The notes beneath the pieces were generated by a model. That model did no database searches and had not been told where the DNA came from. It saw only the letters and a program-made list of their open reading frames with translations. A stretch of DNA of 64,000 nt, taken from Tipula vernalis. Taxonomy: Eukaryota; Arthropoda; Insecta; Diptera; Tipulidae. Location: positions 349,723,034-349,787,033 of the forward strand of contig OY282558.1 in assembly GCA_958295665.1 (NCBI GenBank). The letters run 5' to 3'. This document shows positions 44,010-56,574 of the stretch, piece after piece (the stretch's first letter is position 1; every line of letters begins with the position of its first letter). Made by a program: the position numbers and the translations under genes.

Positions 44010-45895
44010 TATTTACAGCAATGATATTCTGCTGTACAACTTAGAGCATTATAACGCTTATTCCTTCCGTAGAGACAATAATAGGGGAGGTGAGCCCGCA
44101 ATCTTTATACATAACTCAATTTTGGCCACTCAACTTCTTTCTCTAACCATAGAGAATTTCAGATATCTTCTATTATAGCTTCCCAACTTAAAAAATTCAC
44201 TTAGCTGGGGTATATAGAACCAAAGCTAGCTCAAATGAAACATTTTTTTAAGAGCAAGAAAAACTTTTATCAAATAAAAAATATATTTTCCTAATAGGTG
44301 ATCTCAATATTAATTCTTAAACTTGGTTGAAGCTAGTTGCTTTTAATGGTTGCATAATTCTAAACCATAAACGCTTAAATTATTTGACCATTGCAAATGT
44401 TAAAATTGGAAGTAATTCAGAAGAAAACATATTTACATTAATTGATTAAGATCAAATGTCAAAGTTAATCAAATATAGGGATTATGTGAAATATAAAAAA
44501 TATCCTTATAACGAACATTAAAAATCAATATTTAAAGTTTTCATCAAGAGTAAAATTTCGAAAATTCACTTGTTAAGGATTCACTTAAGGAAGCTGACAT
44601 ATTTAACAATTTTTTTTTATAAATGCAAATAATCTTAATCAAAATTAACCCACGACAACCCATGTGATTCCCCATTTTTCGAGTTACGTAAATTATACAA
44701 TAAAACCTCTTATTATTCCAAGTTCAATTATATTAATTTCCATACCGCAAACAATATTCTACTCAGTTTGAATAAACGATCGGCTTAAGTGGGGCGGGGG
44801 CTGGAATAACTTGTCTCTTTAATTGCTGTTAAAAATAATAAAATATTATTATTCCAGACTTGGTAAAGCTTATCAATAGAGCGTTGGATTCAGGCGATTT
44901 TCCTAATATCTTGCAGTTAGGCAAAGTTAGTGCTATATTTAAAAGTAGCAATATGCTAAATCTTATAAATCACAGGCATATTTGTATCCTAAGTTAAGTT
45001 ATAGAACAATTCATCAAACATAAGCAAATAATTCATAAAAATCAGTTTGGGTTTGTTAAAAATTCTAGTTCTCAACTGGCAGCGAGGCTACATCAAGAAT
45101 TTATTGATTTACAAAAAGCGTTTTATTCAATATCACATTTTATCTTAATCCAAAAACTAAGAAATATTACTATCTGTGGTAAAGCAGCTTCTCTTCTGGT
45201 TAGATATTTTACTGGAAAATTCCAATTCACATTTATAAATAACGAAAGAAGTTCATGTCTCAAATCTAAAGCAGGAGTACTGTAAGATTTTCTCCTTGGC
45301 CCATTCGCATTTATTCTCAATCGTATTTTTTATGTCAATGATATTTTTCAAGTTACGTTAAACGGCTCTTTATCTTAACCAATACTGGCTTAGCCAAAAC
45401 TGGCTTACGGCAAATCATATGTCAATCAATCTAACTAAAACGAATTACATATATGATTTTTCAACACAAGGTATTGCCGGATTACTCTCTCAAAAACTTT
45501 TTATTTGAATATACTAAAGTAACACACATAAATGCAGCAAAATATTTAGTGCCCTCTTTAGATGACTCCTTAAAATTTAGAGAACATGTCTTGCATGCAA
45601 AGAAGACTGTTTGGCGTTAGATGCTGGCGCTAAAACGAACTAGATCAGTCATAGATAAGCTTAATTTTGATTTGCAAATTAGTTATGTGAATGAAGTCCA
45701 CTCGTAGCCGACCCGAGGACAACAAAGAGCTTATACCTATATTAATACGTGCAGAACTGAAAGAGCGCCCAGAAACTCTTTCTAAAAAGGTTTAGTATTA
45801 TTTAACAGTTTGTCGCTGACTTTAAGAAGTCTAACCAAATTTAAATTAGAATTAAGGGAAGTCTTATTTTCTAAATGGGACGCTGAACCTTAACG
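44010..45895 (+). pseudogene. LINE remnant: endonuclease plus reverse transcriptase (Jockey/CR1-like)
   Basis: The endonuclease end is recognisable (YNAYSFRRDNNRGG near 44048, FLIGDLNINS near 44290). The reverse transcriptase follows: IPDLVKLINRALDSGDFP (44850), NQFGFVKNSSSQLAA near 45040, DLQKAFYSISHFILIQKL (45110) and GPFAFILNRIFYVNDI near 45298. The catalytic YADD segment is deleted between about 45370 and 45400, where text jumps to NHMSINLTKTNYI. The C-terminus KYLVPSLDDSLKFREHV (45541) and KGLVLFNSLSLTLRSL near 45788-45835 is present. Many stops and frameshifts. It starts 50 bases after the solo LTR, but the two look unrelated. Confidence 0.8.
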
Positions 45896-48800
45896 ATGTT
45901 TTCTTTAAACTGAGCAAAGTAAATAATGTTTCACAAATGTTGGTTCTCTCTTTCATTACTTAAATTTAAATTTGTTTAATTTGAATGAATTGCTAAAAAA
46001 TTGTAAATTATTGTTTGGAGAGGGAGGACTGTATTAAGTAAAAAATTGAACTGAAATGCATGCATTGAATGCATATTGCTCAGAATGCACGTTGCTCAAT
46101 GAAGTCAATGACGATCCAAAACTGGTTTGGAACGACACCCTGGACAGATCCCATACAAATTCTTCCAATTCCAAAAACCAAATTACTGATCACACCAAAG
46201 CTGTATAACAATCCTTTCCGATAGCCAACAATAAATTAAGCATCCAATATGGCTAAAAATGTCACCTGGACAAACGAGCCGCGAAATTCAAAAATTCCAC
46301 GATCTTTTATCAAACCATGTATTTTATCACCGGGTAATTTTCTTTCGACCTTTCCGTATAATCTGATATTGGTAAAGGTGGGTTATATGACCAAATTGAT
46401 TTCATGGTTTCCTATTTCCCGGCATTTGGTTAGTTGGGCTTTATCAAAACTCTAAAAATTGTTTTCCATATTTGGTAAGAAAAATTGCAAAAAAGGCAAT
46501 TTTGAAAATGAAAAATTGTTTTGGCGTGTCGGAATTTTTTTTAAACGTATTAACAAGTCTGACACGTGCGCCGTATATGGAAGCACTGCTCTAGAGGCTG
46601 ATTTTATATCAATTTTCCAATGATTTTTGCAAAATCGAATTTTCTCAGGTTTCCTACCTAGGAACTTGAACTTAATTTTTTTCCAGCGATACCTATCGAC
46701 AAATCATATCAATCTAATTTTAGAGGAAAACTTGAACTGTATCGGCTGATATTGATATTTACCGCATTGATATTTAAATCCATTTTTCTTAAAAATATAA
46801 CATCAACAACAAAATAATTAACATTACCAAAAATCGAACGTAATAAAAAACTCTCGAATAATATCGAAAATGTTCTAAAAGCCATCTATTGGAATTTTCG
46901 AAAGGAAAGGTTTCGGTGGAAACTTCAGACGGTCACTTTGACAAAGTAAATGTGCTAAAAGAAGAAGTTCTTGATGTCTCAAAACTTCCCTATACCTAAA
47001 AAAAATTGGATGCGGTTTTGTTGGATAAACAATTAATGTTAGAGATAAAGCAAATCTGAATACCATCATGTTGTATGGAACTTCGATGAATAATAGGAGT
47101 GACATTGCCCCTTAAAATAAGTTCTGTATTACAGAACTGTCCTTGTACCAACGAGGATTAATCCACAACCGAGGATTTATCCACCATCGCTTTAAGATTA
47201 TTCTTCGTTTAAACTTACGGATCTTTTAATAGTCAACGGGTTTGAGTTTTCGATTTGTTACAAAACTCCTTTAAACTAAATAAATTAATGTCTGTGAAAC
47301 ATTTTTTGTAATGTAAAACATTTAACTTAGGTTTTAATGGCCAATTAGAGATAATCGTTTGTTGTTTTTTTGTGCTAAACAAATTTTTCGCGCGGCCTTC
47401 GATCATCAACAGGTAATCATCGAATTGTCGAATTGTGTATATGTGGTCTTCACCTTTAACGATATGGCAAATGAAACGACAAATCTGTCTAGAACATGAT
47501 CTTGTTTGACCCATAATTTAGAAAACCAGATATATACTCGCACAAATGAAGGCCAATTTGTTATAGTGAGAGGTGGTACAACCGGTTCCTCATTAACCCA
47601 AGTCGCTAATATTATTGAATCTAAACAATGATAAGATCAAGTGGTTTGATCCAGAATTAACTTCAAAGCAATAGTTGTTTTGTTAGTTGTGGAACCAGAA
47701 CTATTTATTTTGATTTTGTCGCTTAGAGCAGCACCACATTAACTGCATGCATACTGTAACATTTGAACATTTCCTTCTTGGATCAGTCTCACTATAGCCT
47801 TGGATATACAAAAACTACATGTTTTTGATGGTCTTACTTGCAAACCGATAGTTTAGTGAGCTTGTACATAAGTGTCTTAAAGGTAAAGATCCAAGGCGGT
47901 AGTTGTCAAATATTAAGGCGGCTAATGTGACCGCTAGGAAAACATTAACGTAGACAGTTATCAAAAAAGCGGCATTCTTACAGAAAAATGGAATATTTAC
48001 AACGATAACGCCCCATAAAGAGCGCTCAATTCTGACGCATCCTACTTGCAAATATATTATCAACGTTCGGAACAAGTAGTTATAGGCTGATTTTCATGTA
48101 TTTAGGAAACGCTACGAATCTGGAAATTTGCGGTCCTTCATAGCTGGGGTAGACATCCTAACGTAAACCGTTTATTTTAAAGAAATGATAAAACTCCAAA
48201 ATTTATTAAATATTTAGGGCCTTTCTCAAAAATACTAATAACCAATAATAAATTCCTTTTATTGCTCAAACACCATTTGTACGAAAAAAAAAATTAAATT
48301 GTACGTATTTAAACCACATAAATTAAACAATTTTCGCAATAACCTCTAGAAAGTTGTTGTTTTATGCAAAGTCTACATTTAAATTAAATTAACAAGAATT
48401 GAAAAGCGAAACTTAAGGCAGTAAAACGGTGAATGAGTATCCACCCGTTTATCAAATAGCCTGTCGATTGATTTGTCATTAATATTCATCCGTGTTTATT
48501 CTTGGTAGAATTATCATAAAAGGTACTCAAGCATAACTTTAATGTCGTCTAGACTAGAAATAATGTTTTAAGCATAAAATTTAATGATTTCTGTTTATTG
48601 ATTGATTGAATATACAAATAAAAGGAAACATACGCTAAAAAACTTGTTTTCGAACAGAAAATTTCGGCACGATTTCCTTACAAAAACGTTTCCGGAAAGG
48701 CAAAATCGGTTTTGTAGGAAATATCGATCTTTGGAAAGTTACAACACAACTAAGTTAAACATTACGGAAAACAAAGATATCATGAAGAGCAGCACAATGT

Positions 48801-49850
48801 GGACATTTTTTGGGAAGCGCCTTTACAGGGAGAAGCTCTTTGGAATGAGCTGATTTTGGAAGTGATCAACGTATAATGGTGGATTCCATAAATCTGCGAT
48901 TTATTAGTAACCCTTCCAATGCCATCTTCGCAAACTCTATGTTTGCTAGTAAGTTTCAATTGACTGAATACTTTAGAGTGGTTAAATTTGAAATTCTTCA
49001 ATTTCTGAAATTTATCAACTGGCAGCTCAACCTCAAACATTATTAATTTGTTAAAGAGAAACAAGAGAAATGATGCTTCTGGTTGATACATTTGAAATCA
49101 ATTTTGACAAATGATGGAGGCCAACATCCGTACCAGAGAGAACTGTATAAATCGGATGAAGTAAGTTGAGAATTTTATACTCCTTCTGGTTTGTACCATT
49201 TTAAACGACGGTTGTCTAATAGCACCTGCTTTTATAGATAAAATTGTACCCAAGAATGTTGTAGTAGTACTGCAATTATCGTTTTATTTGAAAATTCTAA
49301 AAATTTTTGACTCACAGATAAGCCGGTACCTATGTGTGGAGAAATAAAAACGTCAAATTGTATAATATTTTTCTAAAACATGCAACACAAAAATCATCAA
49401 CACCACCATTAAATCCATCCAAGACCATTTATTTCAGGGCCATTTTTATTTTTTTTTTTTTTGTACTCGTGGTTTTTATATTTTATCGCGTTCTTACATT
49501 AAGAGTTTTTATTACTTTTAAAGTCGTTATAGTATGCTTCACACGAAAGACCCTACACTATTATATACGACGCTTCGACTAACAATCATTTTTTCCATGA
49601 AACCTATAAAAATGATTATAAAATCTAAAAATATAAAATTCTTCAAATCCTGTTTAGCACAATCATTTTATTTTATTGGTGCAGTGGAATACAAAAAGCA
49701 ACACAGCAACCCGCACCATAACTATAAGAAGACTTAGATTTTATATTTTTACTTTTCCCACTACAACGATGTTATATTGGGTAAGTATTGTATACGCGAA
49801 AAAAATGTTGTTCCAGATTTTCACATTTGTAGACGAATTAGGTTACCAGG
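45896..49850. other. Unassigned stretch
   Basis: Several open frames without recognised relatives occur: 46249-46455 plus, 46875-47105 minus, 47233-47514 minus and 47815-48075 minus. The 93-codon frame at 47233-47514 (minus) is the most protein-like by composition, but I can assign no family. They may be ancient mobile-element coding debris. Confidence 0.35.
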
Positions 49851-50098
49851 GGGCCTATTCTCGAATTCCACATCCATTTTCCACATGTAGACATCTGTCA
49901 AAATTCACACAAAAACGTTCGAAAATTGTAATTCGTATATAAAACACATGCGGCATGGACATTTTCCTATATGGGGATTTTTTTCCACGTGCTTATACCC
50001 ATTCGGAAATATTCCCTTAGTACCGAAAAAATTCAATTTTTATGAATTTTGACAGATGTCCACATGTGGAAATGGATATGGAATTCGAGAATAGGGCC
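49851..50098. mobile_element. MITE with about 60-bp inverted ends and CCAGG target duplication
   Basis: GGGCCTATTCTCGAATTCC at 49851 is matched inversely by GGAATTCGAGAATAGGGCC ending at 50098. The arms continue through ATCCATTTTCCACATGTAGA and ACATCTGTCAAAATTCA. CCAGG stands directly outside both ends (49846-49850 and 50099-50103). Non-coding, 248 bp. The high arm similarity suggests recent insertion. Superfamily not assigned. Confidence 0.8.
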
Positions 50099-50103
50099 CC
50101 AGG

Positions 50104-52736
50104 ACTCCAAAATATCGATTAAAAAAATTTTGTGTCCGTGTTTCCGTCATACATTGTATTATTTTGGTTTTGCATGGGGGAAATATTGATAGTTTTGGTC
50201 GAAATTTGGTACAAAGATAGATTTTAGTAACAATTAATTTGTGTTAACTTTTGTGTCCATTCAATTCTAGAATAGAGGGGGTTGTAGTGCAGAAGAAAAC
50301 TCCCAAACAGATGGTAATAAAGTATCATCTACCTATTCACAAAATTTAAAGTCGATTGAACCATTGCGTGAGTGCCATTTTATCAAAAAGGAGTAATATA
50401 AATTTGATCGGTTTTCAGAGGTAATGTCGTACTTTCCAAAAAAATATTTGCCTACGGTTAATACACCTTCCGAATTCCAACAATTGTTTCCTAGATGTCT
50501 TTAGACAAAATGAATAGATTACCGGGTAATATGGAATTTAAATTTCTAAATTTACCTAAAATACTTTGCTGGTGGTAAATAATATCGTCAACATTTGAAA
50601 ATAAAATAAATCTAGTATGCTTAAAATAAATATAGCAAGACATTGCATTTCTGTGACATTGACATTTCTGTGAAGTTTTATTGACATTTTAAATTTATTT
50701 GTGAATTGCTTTAATAAAATCTCTTTTAAGGTATTATTTCTGAGTAATAAATTCTATTAGTATTAAAGGTCGTATATAAACGTCGTTTTAATACTAAATT
50801 ACTATGGGACGCCTTTAAAATAATATTACGCCATGGAGGTGGAGCAGATTTAGGAGAAAGGAGCTCGAAGATATAGAAAATCAAATGCTATGTATCAAGA
50901 AGGTGGGATTCAGTGACAAAAGATAATTGAAATTTGGAACATTGCGGATGCCCTCTGAACGGAGTAATTTAAATTCTAAAGGATTTTCAGTACGTACTAC
51001 AAATGCATAACTGGATCTAGTCGCGAATGCGACTTTGATTGTTGTTCAACACGTCATGTTAATTCTAAATAATCTAACATTCATAGTGAGTCTGTGATTG
51101 GGCGGCATGAGAGTAGAACATTTATATTGTCATGACCAATAGTGATATAGGGAAGTGGTCTCCAAATTTAAGAAAAACCGTGACATGTTTTAAGGACCTT
51201 ACCCAAAATAACGGAAAATGTTTGTAAAATATAAATGGTTAGTTTTAATGATCTAGAACGGACGCTTTGTGGGAAAAGTGTCGTTCGAGGAGTCGGATGG
51301 ACCCAATTTTTTTCCAACCCATATCATCTTTGATAATAATATACGGAAACTACGGTTATGGTTTTTATTACATCTACTGTATTGTTATACAGTATAAAGA
51401 GATTCGGGCGAAGTAGAGCTTTTCTCGATTTTACCAATTTCAGTGAATATACCAGAATGAAATTTAACGGTTATTTATACGACACCATTTTATTGCACGT
51501 CAACACACCGTTTTTCCTTAAAATCAAAAATCTCAAAAAAATCGATTTTGCAGGAAAACTTAAAATTTTAAATTGGTGTGAATATTTTTTTTGGCAGCCA
51601 CACAACTAGGTTAATAAATAGTATATTAAACTTTTCCGTACAATATTGAATGCCTGAATGCCAATTCCGGTATTTATTGCAACACTGTTATACAAATTTT
51701 AAAGTTCGAAATTAAAATACGATAGGCAACCGCACATCCATGAATGTTAGTCGAGTAATGTTATAAAATTGCTTGTATTGCAGACTTTTGATTTTTCCAA
51801 ATAATTTACTAAATTTTTTGTTGTTTCCTGTTTGAAAATTCCGAAAAAAATGTATAAAGTTGTTTCTAAAGTTAGTAAACAAAAAAAAACAGATAATTAT
51901 ATGGAAAACAACAACTTTGTACTATTTATATTAATCAAACGTTTTCTGGGAACTTTTATTTTAAATTGCTGCAGGGCAAATTTTATTGTAAATTCGCGAT
52001 TTAATTAATTTTGCTTGTTTTAATATACGTAATTAAATATATTGGACCAGTTTTATAAATCCAATTTGAAATATGATTACCGTATTAAATCCATATGAAT
52101 GATTTTGACTATGTAAAAATGCCTCATACTTTGGATTTTGATGACAGTTATTGATGACAGTTATAAGTAAGCCGTAGTATAGATTCTAAAGCCCTAGACA
52201 GACTATAGTTTAATAAATCGTAATCTGTCAAGGGTATAAGGATAAAATCGTAAAACCTTCACTCAGCAAAGTGGGTGAAAGTGTTTAGTGAATTAATAGA
52301 AAGAAAGAATATTTACTAACTTTTATTTGTTATCATTCGAAAGATAATAAATGTTAATTATATCAATCAATAAGTACTTTAAAATTATCTCAGGGGATCC
52401 TTACAGTTATTGATCAAAACGAAAAAGTCAACTAATATTTCTAAAGGAGTTTCCAAATTCACTGGGGTTTTCAGGAAATTTACCTCCTAATCAATTACAG
52501 TATAAAGTTTGAAAGAAGAATTGTAACTTTTAATTAAAAATATTTATTCCATTAAAAGTTTTTTATTGTCTTGCATCCACACTCTTTGTCTCGGTTCGTT
52601 AATTGTGAAAATTTGGATATTAGGAAATTCTGGAAATTACCAAATTTTAAAAGAGAGCATTTTTGAAATTTTAGAATTACAAATTGTAAGAATCTATAAA
52701 ACTAAACAACCGAGAACCTGATTAATTGATTGATTT
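50104..52736. other. AT-rich non-coding stretch
   Basis: No gene or element recognised. A 13-base tandem duplication (TGATGACAGTTAT) lies near 52139-52166. Confidence 0.4.
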
Positions 52737-52744
52737 TTTACACC

Positions 52745-52966
52745 CTCCATGAGAGAAGAGTTGACTGACAGTCAAAAAAAACGAAAAGAGAAAAATAATC
52801 TGGTGCCCCATATAAGGAGACAAGGGCAACGTTTTTTATTTTATAGAAAAACAATTTTGCTGTAAAATAAAAAACGTTGTGCTTGTCTCTTATAACGGGC
52901 ATCAGATTGTTTTTCTCTTTTCGTTTTTTTTTGAGTGTCAGTCAATTTTTCTCATGGAATACAGGC
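52745..52966. mobile_element. Hairpin MITE flanked by an 8-bp direct repeat
   Basis: Two arms of about 95 bases are inverted: CCATGAGAGAAGAGTTGACT on the left and AGTCAATTTTTCTCATGG on the right, continuing through AAAACGAAAAGAGAAAAA and AACGTTTTTTATTTTATA to a short centre near 52852. TTTACACC flanks the element at 52737-52744 and 52967-52974. An 8-bp duplication suits hAT or P superfamilies. If that duplication is real, the outermost bases of the two ends differ by a small gap. Confidence 0.75.
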
Positions 52967-52974
52967 TTTACACC

Positions 52975-53474
52975 AAATGTCTGTTAATAATCATAGAAAT
53001 TGACCTGGTTCCACACACCTAAGTAGTCAATATTTAGTATGTTTTCGTTAGTTTTTTTTGTTATGACAACTTGTTAAAGTACAGACAACACAATCTCCAT
53101 ACAGCGTTCCCCGTTAGAGCCGTAACTTCCGAAAAGCTGTGAGGAACTCAAGTTATTATTATTATTTTACTCTATATTACACTCTCCTTTATTTTCAACC
53201 GGCGGTTGAGCGAGGGGCGAGATTTCATTCCATCTATAAATGTCTCTTAACTTAGGAGTCTGTTACAAATTTCTATTAAGAATTACAATATTAATGCTAA
53301 CGGCCAATTAAATAACATTTCCATTCTGTTTTCTTTTCAAATTTCAAAAACGCGATTTGTTTCATTATTCAACTAGAATAAGACAAATAACAATTTAGAA
53401 TGAAACCGAACTTTAATTTTGGTCTGCAAGAACCAAAGTTATTGAAATCCCATCACAAATGACTAACTATTTTG
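52975..53474. other. Non-coding spacer
   Basis: ACACCTAAGTAGTCAATATTTAGTA near 53018, cited by its core CACCTAAGTAGTC, resembles a stretch at 24161. Otherwise nothing recognised. Confidence 0.4.
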
Positions 53475-54345
53475 TCTGGATGTATGAATTCATGGTATTG
53501 AGAACGGCTTGTGCGATTTGGAATTTCGTTCGTCAATCTGGTTCTATTGTCAAGGCGGAGAAAAAGCATTGGATACCTGCCACACGAACATACCCAAAAA
53601 CACGTGGTGATATTACCACGAGGTTTTAGATCGCCATTGCCTAATTTTTATATATACATACTGGTTTGAGAAATGTGTTGGGCGTTGCGTTTGCGGTTCA
53701 ATTGAGGCCTGAGTTGGGTTCCATTTGAGGACTGAGTCGGGGTTGAGTTGTAGTTGAGTTACAGGTTGCATTAGGGTTAAGTGAGAAGTTCAGTAAGGGA
53801 TTTATTTTGGAGGTTAAATTGAGAGAATTAGAGTTAACTTGTGTTAATTTGAGTTGAGTTAATGTTCGGATGTAGTTTTTCGGACCATGTTTGGGAGTTG
53901 AGTTGGGCGTTGAGTTTGGCGTTGACTTAAGGGATGGGTGGCAAGTCGAGTTGAGGTTAAGTTCGGGTTGGGCCTTCACTTGCGTTGAGTCAGCAGCTCA
54001 GTTGGGAATTTATTTGGGTTTGTGTTGAGTGTTGAGTTGGAAGTTAGCTTGAGTTGTGTTGAGTTGAATTCATTTATGCATGTAATTTTTCGTACTTTGA
54101 GTTTGGGGTTAAATTGAGGGTTGAGTTCGTATACGTAAGCAGTTCTTGGATGATGTTGGTTTAGGGGTTGATCCGAGTGTTGAATTTGGGGTTGAATGGG
54201 GAAGGAGTGAGGCGATAGTCGGGGATTCATTTGAGGTCTATTGAGGGTTGAATTGGAATTTAGCTTGAGTTGAGTTCAGGTACACATGCATTTTTAGGAC
54301 AATTTTGCTTTGGAGGTTGAATTAGGGTTGAGTATGGGGTTAAGT
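53475..54345 (+). repeat. Dispersed repeat, copy 2: module plus uninterrupted TTGAGTT array
   Basis: The module at about 53490-53675 (GAGAACGGCTTGTGCGATTT, CAAGGCGGAG, GGATACCTGCCA, ATACTGGTTTGAGA) matches copy 1 at 4660-4860. About 650 bases of degenerate GGGTTGAGTTG units follow. A CACATGCATTTTTAGG/GATGTAGTTTTTCGG-like segment recurs near 53872, 54067 and 54269, giving a higher-order period of roughly 200 bases. Minus-strand frames rich in Asn, Pro, Leu and Ser (53698-54479) are products of the repeat. Confidence 0.75.
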
Positions 54346-54976
54346 GAGGGGTTCAGTTCTTCCTCGAGATGATGATTATTAATTTGTTGTTTAGAATAGT
54401 TTACCGTAATAAGGTTTATCTTTTTTTCATAGGACTTATGGACTATTTTGCTATTTCCATTAAGCCCCCTCAGTCTCACTGACCTCAGGATCCGTGTTTT
54501 GATCCCAAAGCATCACATGATCTACATTTCAAATAGATGTTAAGTAAAGTAATGACATTTCAGCTGACTCCTTCATAGACGTTTCAGCGATTTTTAAATC
54601 CAATGAAAATTACTGACAATAGTACAATAGATCTACATTTTCACTTGCAATATAAGCTTTTCCTGAATGGACGTTATGTGTGGGGGAATTATTCTGTTCG
54701 AAAATCCTTTAGAGAGACCCAAATAGTTGATTAATTTAAGAAAAAATGTAATATGGAGCAACATTTTTTATAAGCATGTTAATTCAATGTAAATGATTCT
54801 CCGAAAACTTCATTCTAATATTCTAATATCTAATAACCATTGACTGAATTCAGAATCAGTAATGGTTCTCAAGTTTCTGTTTAACTAAAACGATTTTTTA
54901 AATTACATATTGTGTTAACAATCGATCCCCGATTTCCTCGCCTGGCAAAAATCGATACCTAATATAATTGGAATAG

Positions 54977-55195
54977 GTCGAGTGTCGAAAGGCCGAGCGT
55001 CGAAAGGCCGAAGGTCGAAAGGGGGAATGTGTCGAAAAGCAGAATGTCGAAAGGCCGAATAGCGAAAAACCGAATTTTGAAAAGCCGAATGTGTCGAAAG
55101 GCCGAATAGGTTGAAAGGCCGAATAGGCCGAAAGGCCGATTGTGTCGGAAGGCCGAATATCGAAAGGCCGTTTGTGTCGAAATTGATTTTAGTTT
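54977..55195 (+). repeat. GTCGAAAGGCCGAA minisatellite, left arm of a nested palindrome
   Basis: About 13 degenerate units of 15-18 bp built on GTCGAAAGGCCGAATG. The same unit appears in inverse orientation at 56437-56560, with about 1.24 kb between the two arms. Confidence 0.85.
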
Positions 55196-55374
55196 TTCAT
55201 CTTTTTATGAATGAAAATTTTTTAAATTTATATTTTTATGAAAACCAAAATTTATACTTTTATCAAAATTTTTGTATAAAAATGTTTAATAGTAAATCGC
55301 CTTCAATATTAAGATCTTCTAATGTTTTTTTCGCATATAATTAAAGAGGGTTGGTTACCTTATCTAGAAAAAAA

Positions 55375-55945
55375 AATCCAGAAACAAAAAAATTCCGAAA
55401 AACAAAAATGCAGAAAACGAAAATCCAGAAACACAATTATCACAGTGCGGACTAATTAAAATTAAAATTTATAAAAGGTTTATAAAATTTGAGTTTTTCG
55501 GTAAAATTCTTAATATTTATGATAATGGAAATTGCTTCGTCAACCTTTCAGACACAGATCAAAGGAATTGTATCGCTCATATCGCTTCTACGCATATAAA
55601 GTTCTACCACAAATGTTTCAAATTATTTTGTGGTTGGCTCAATTCGTTGGGTTAGTATGGTATCGACGAAGGTATTTTAGCGAATTATAGATTTAATGCT
55701 TCGTTAATGCTTCGTCAACCTTATAGACATAGATCAAAGGAAATGTATCGCTTGTATCGCTTCTTCTGATAGATGTACCACAAATGTTTCAAGTGATGAT
55801 GTTTCGATTTCAAACAAAATATTTTTTCTGGATTTTTTTCTGGATTGCCTTTCTGATAATTGCTAGATTTTTTTCGGGATTTTTTTTTTTCTGGAGTTTT
55901 AATTTTCAATTATTCTGGTTCTTAAATTTCTGGATTTTTTTTCAA
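55375..55945. repeat. Inner inverted minisatellite (AAAATCCAGAAA) and a duplicated 90-bp segment
   Basis: AAAAATCCAGAAACAAAAAA-type units at 55375-55440 are mirrored by TTTTTTCTGGATTTTTTTC-type units at 55825-55945. Between them a segment starting GCTTCGTCAACCTT (about 55532 and 55705) and ending ACCACAAATGTTTCAA is present twice in direct orientation with about 80% similarity by eye. Confidence 0.7.
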
Positions 55946-56436
55946 GCAAATGTAGTGATCGCAATTAAAAATTAATTAGCTATAATAAAAAAAGAATAAT
56001 AAATAAATTTTTTTTTCGACAAAATTTGATCACATTAATATGATACATACCCAGGATTTATTAGCACGTATTTTCAATTTATTTAAATCATTTTACATTA
56101 AGAAATAAATTCAATGGTTTTAAATATTGATTTCAATCAGTTAAGTGAAGAAAAATTTAATGAAAATTTGACCTTTCGAGCCAATCTTTAATGAGTTTTA
56201 CCATTTATTTAATTTTGAGAGATCCAGAGTGTATTTTCGTAAGGCAATCAGAAATTGCAATTTTTAATCTCATTTTACGTTTTTAAAGTTTTCGTTTTTT
56301 CATGTTCCGTATTGTTAGTATTCCTTTTATTTTTTTTTTAATCTATAATAATTCTTTTTTTACTATTCATTAAGTTTTTAACTGTAGAATAGATTTAAAT
56401 AAATAAATAAATAAATAAATCCGCCTATTGACATTC

Positions 56437-56560
56437 GGCCTTTCAACGCTTTCGGCCTTTCGACCCAATCGGCTATTAGACATTCGCCCTTTAGATACAT
56501 TAAGCCAAACGATATTCGGCCTTTCGACATGCGACCTTCCGACATTCGGCCTTTCAACAT
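56437..56560 (-). repeat. GTCGAAAGGCCGAA minisatellite, right arm
   Basis: Inverse units such as ATTCGGCCTTTCGACAT, about 7-8 copies, preceded by an (AAAT)n microsatellite at 56398-56420. Pairs with the left arm at 54977-55195. Confidence 0.85.
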
Positions 56561-56574
56561 CGAACGATATAAGT

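Noticed and set aside
53698..54479. Series of minus-strand Asn/Pro/Leu/Ser-rich frames
   Set aside because: They follow the TTGAGTT minisatellite period and are products of the repeat.
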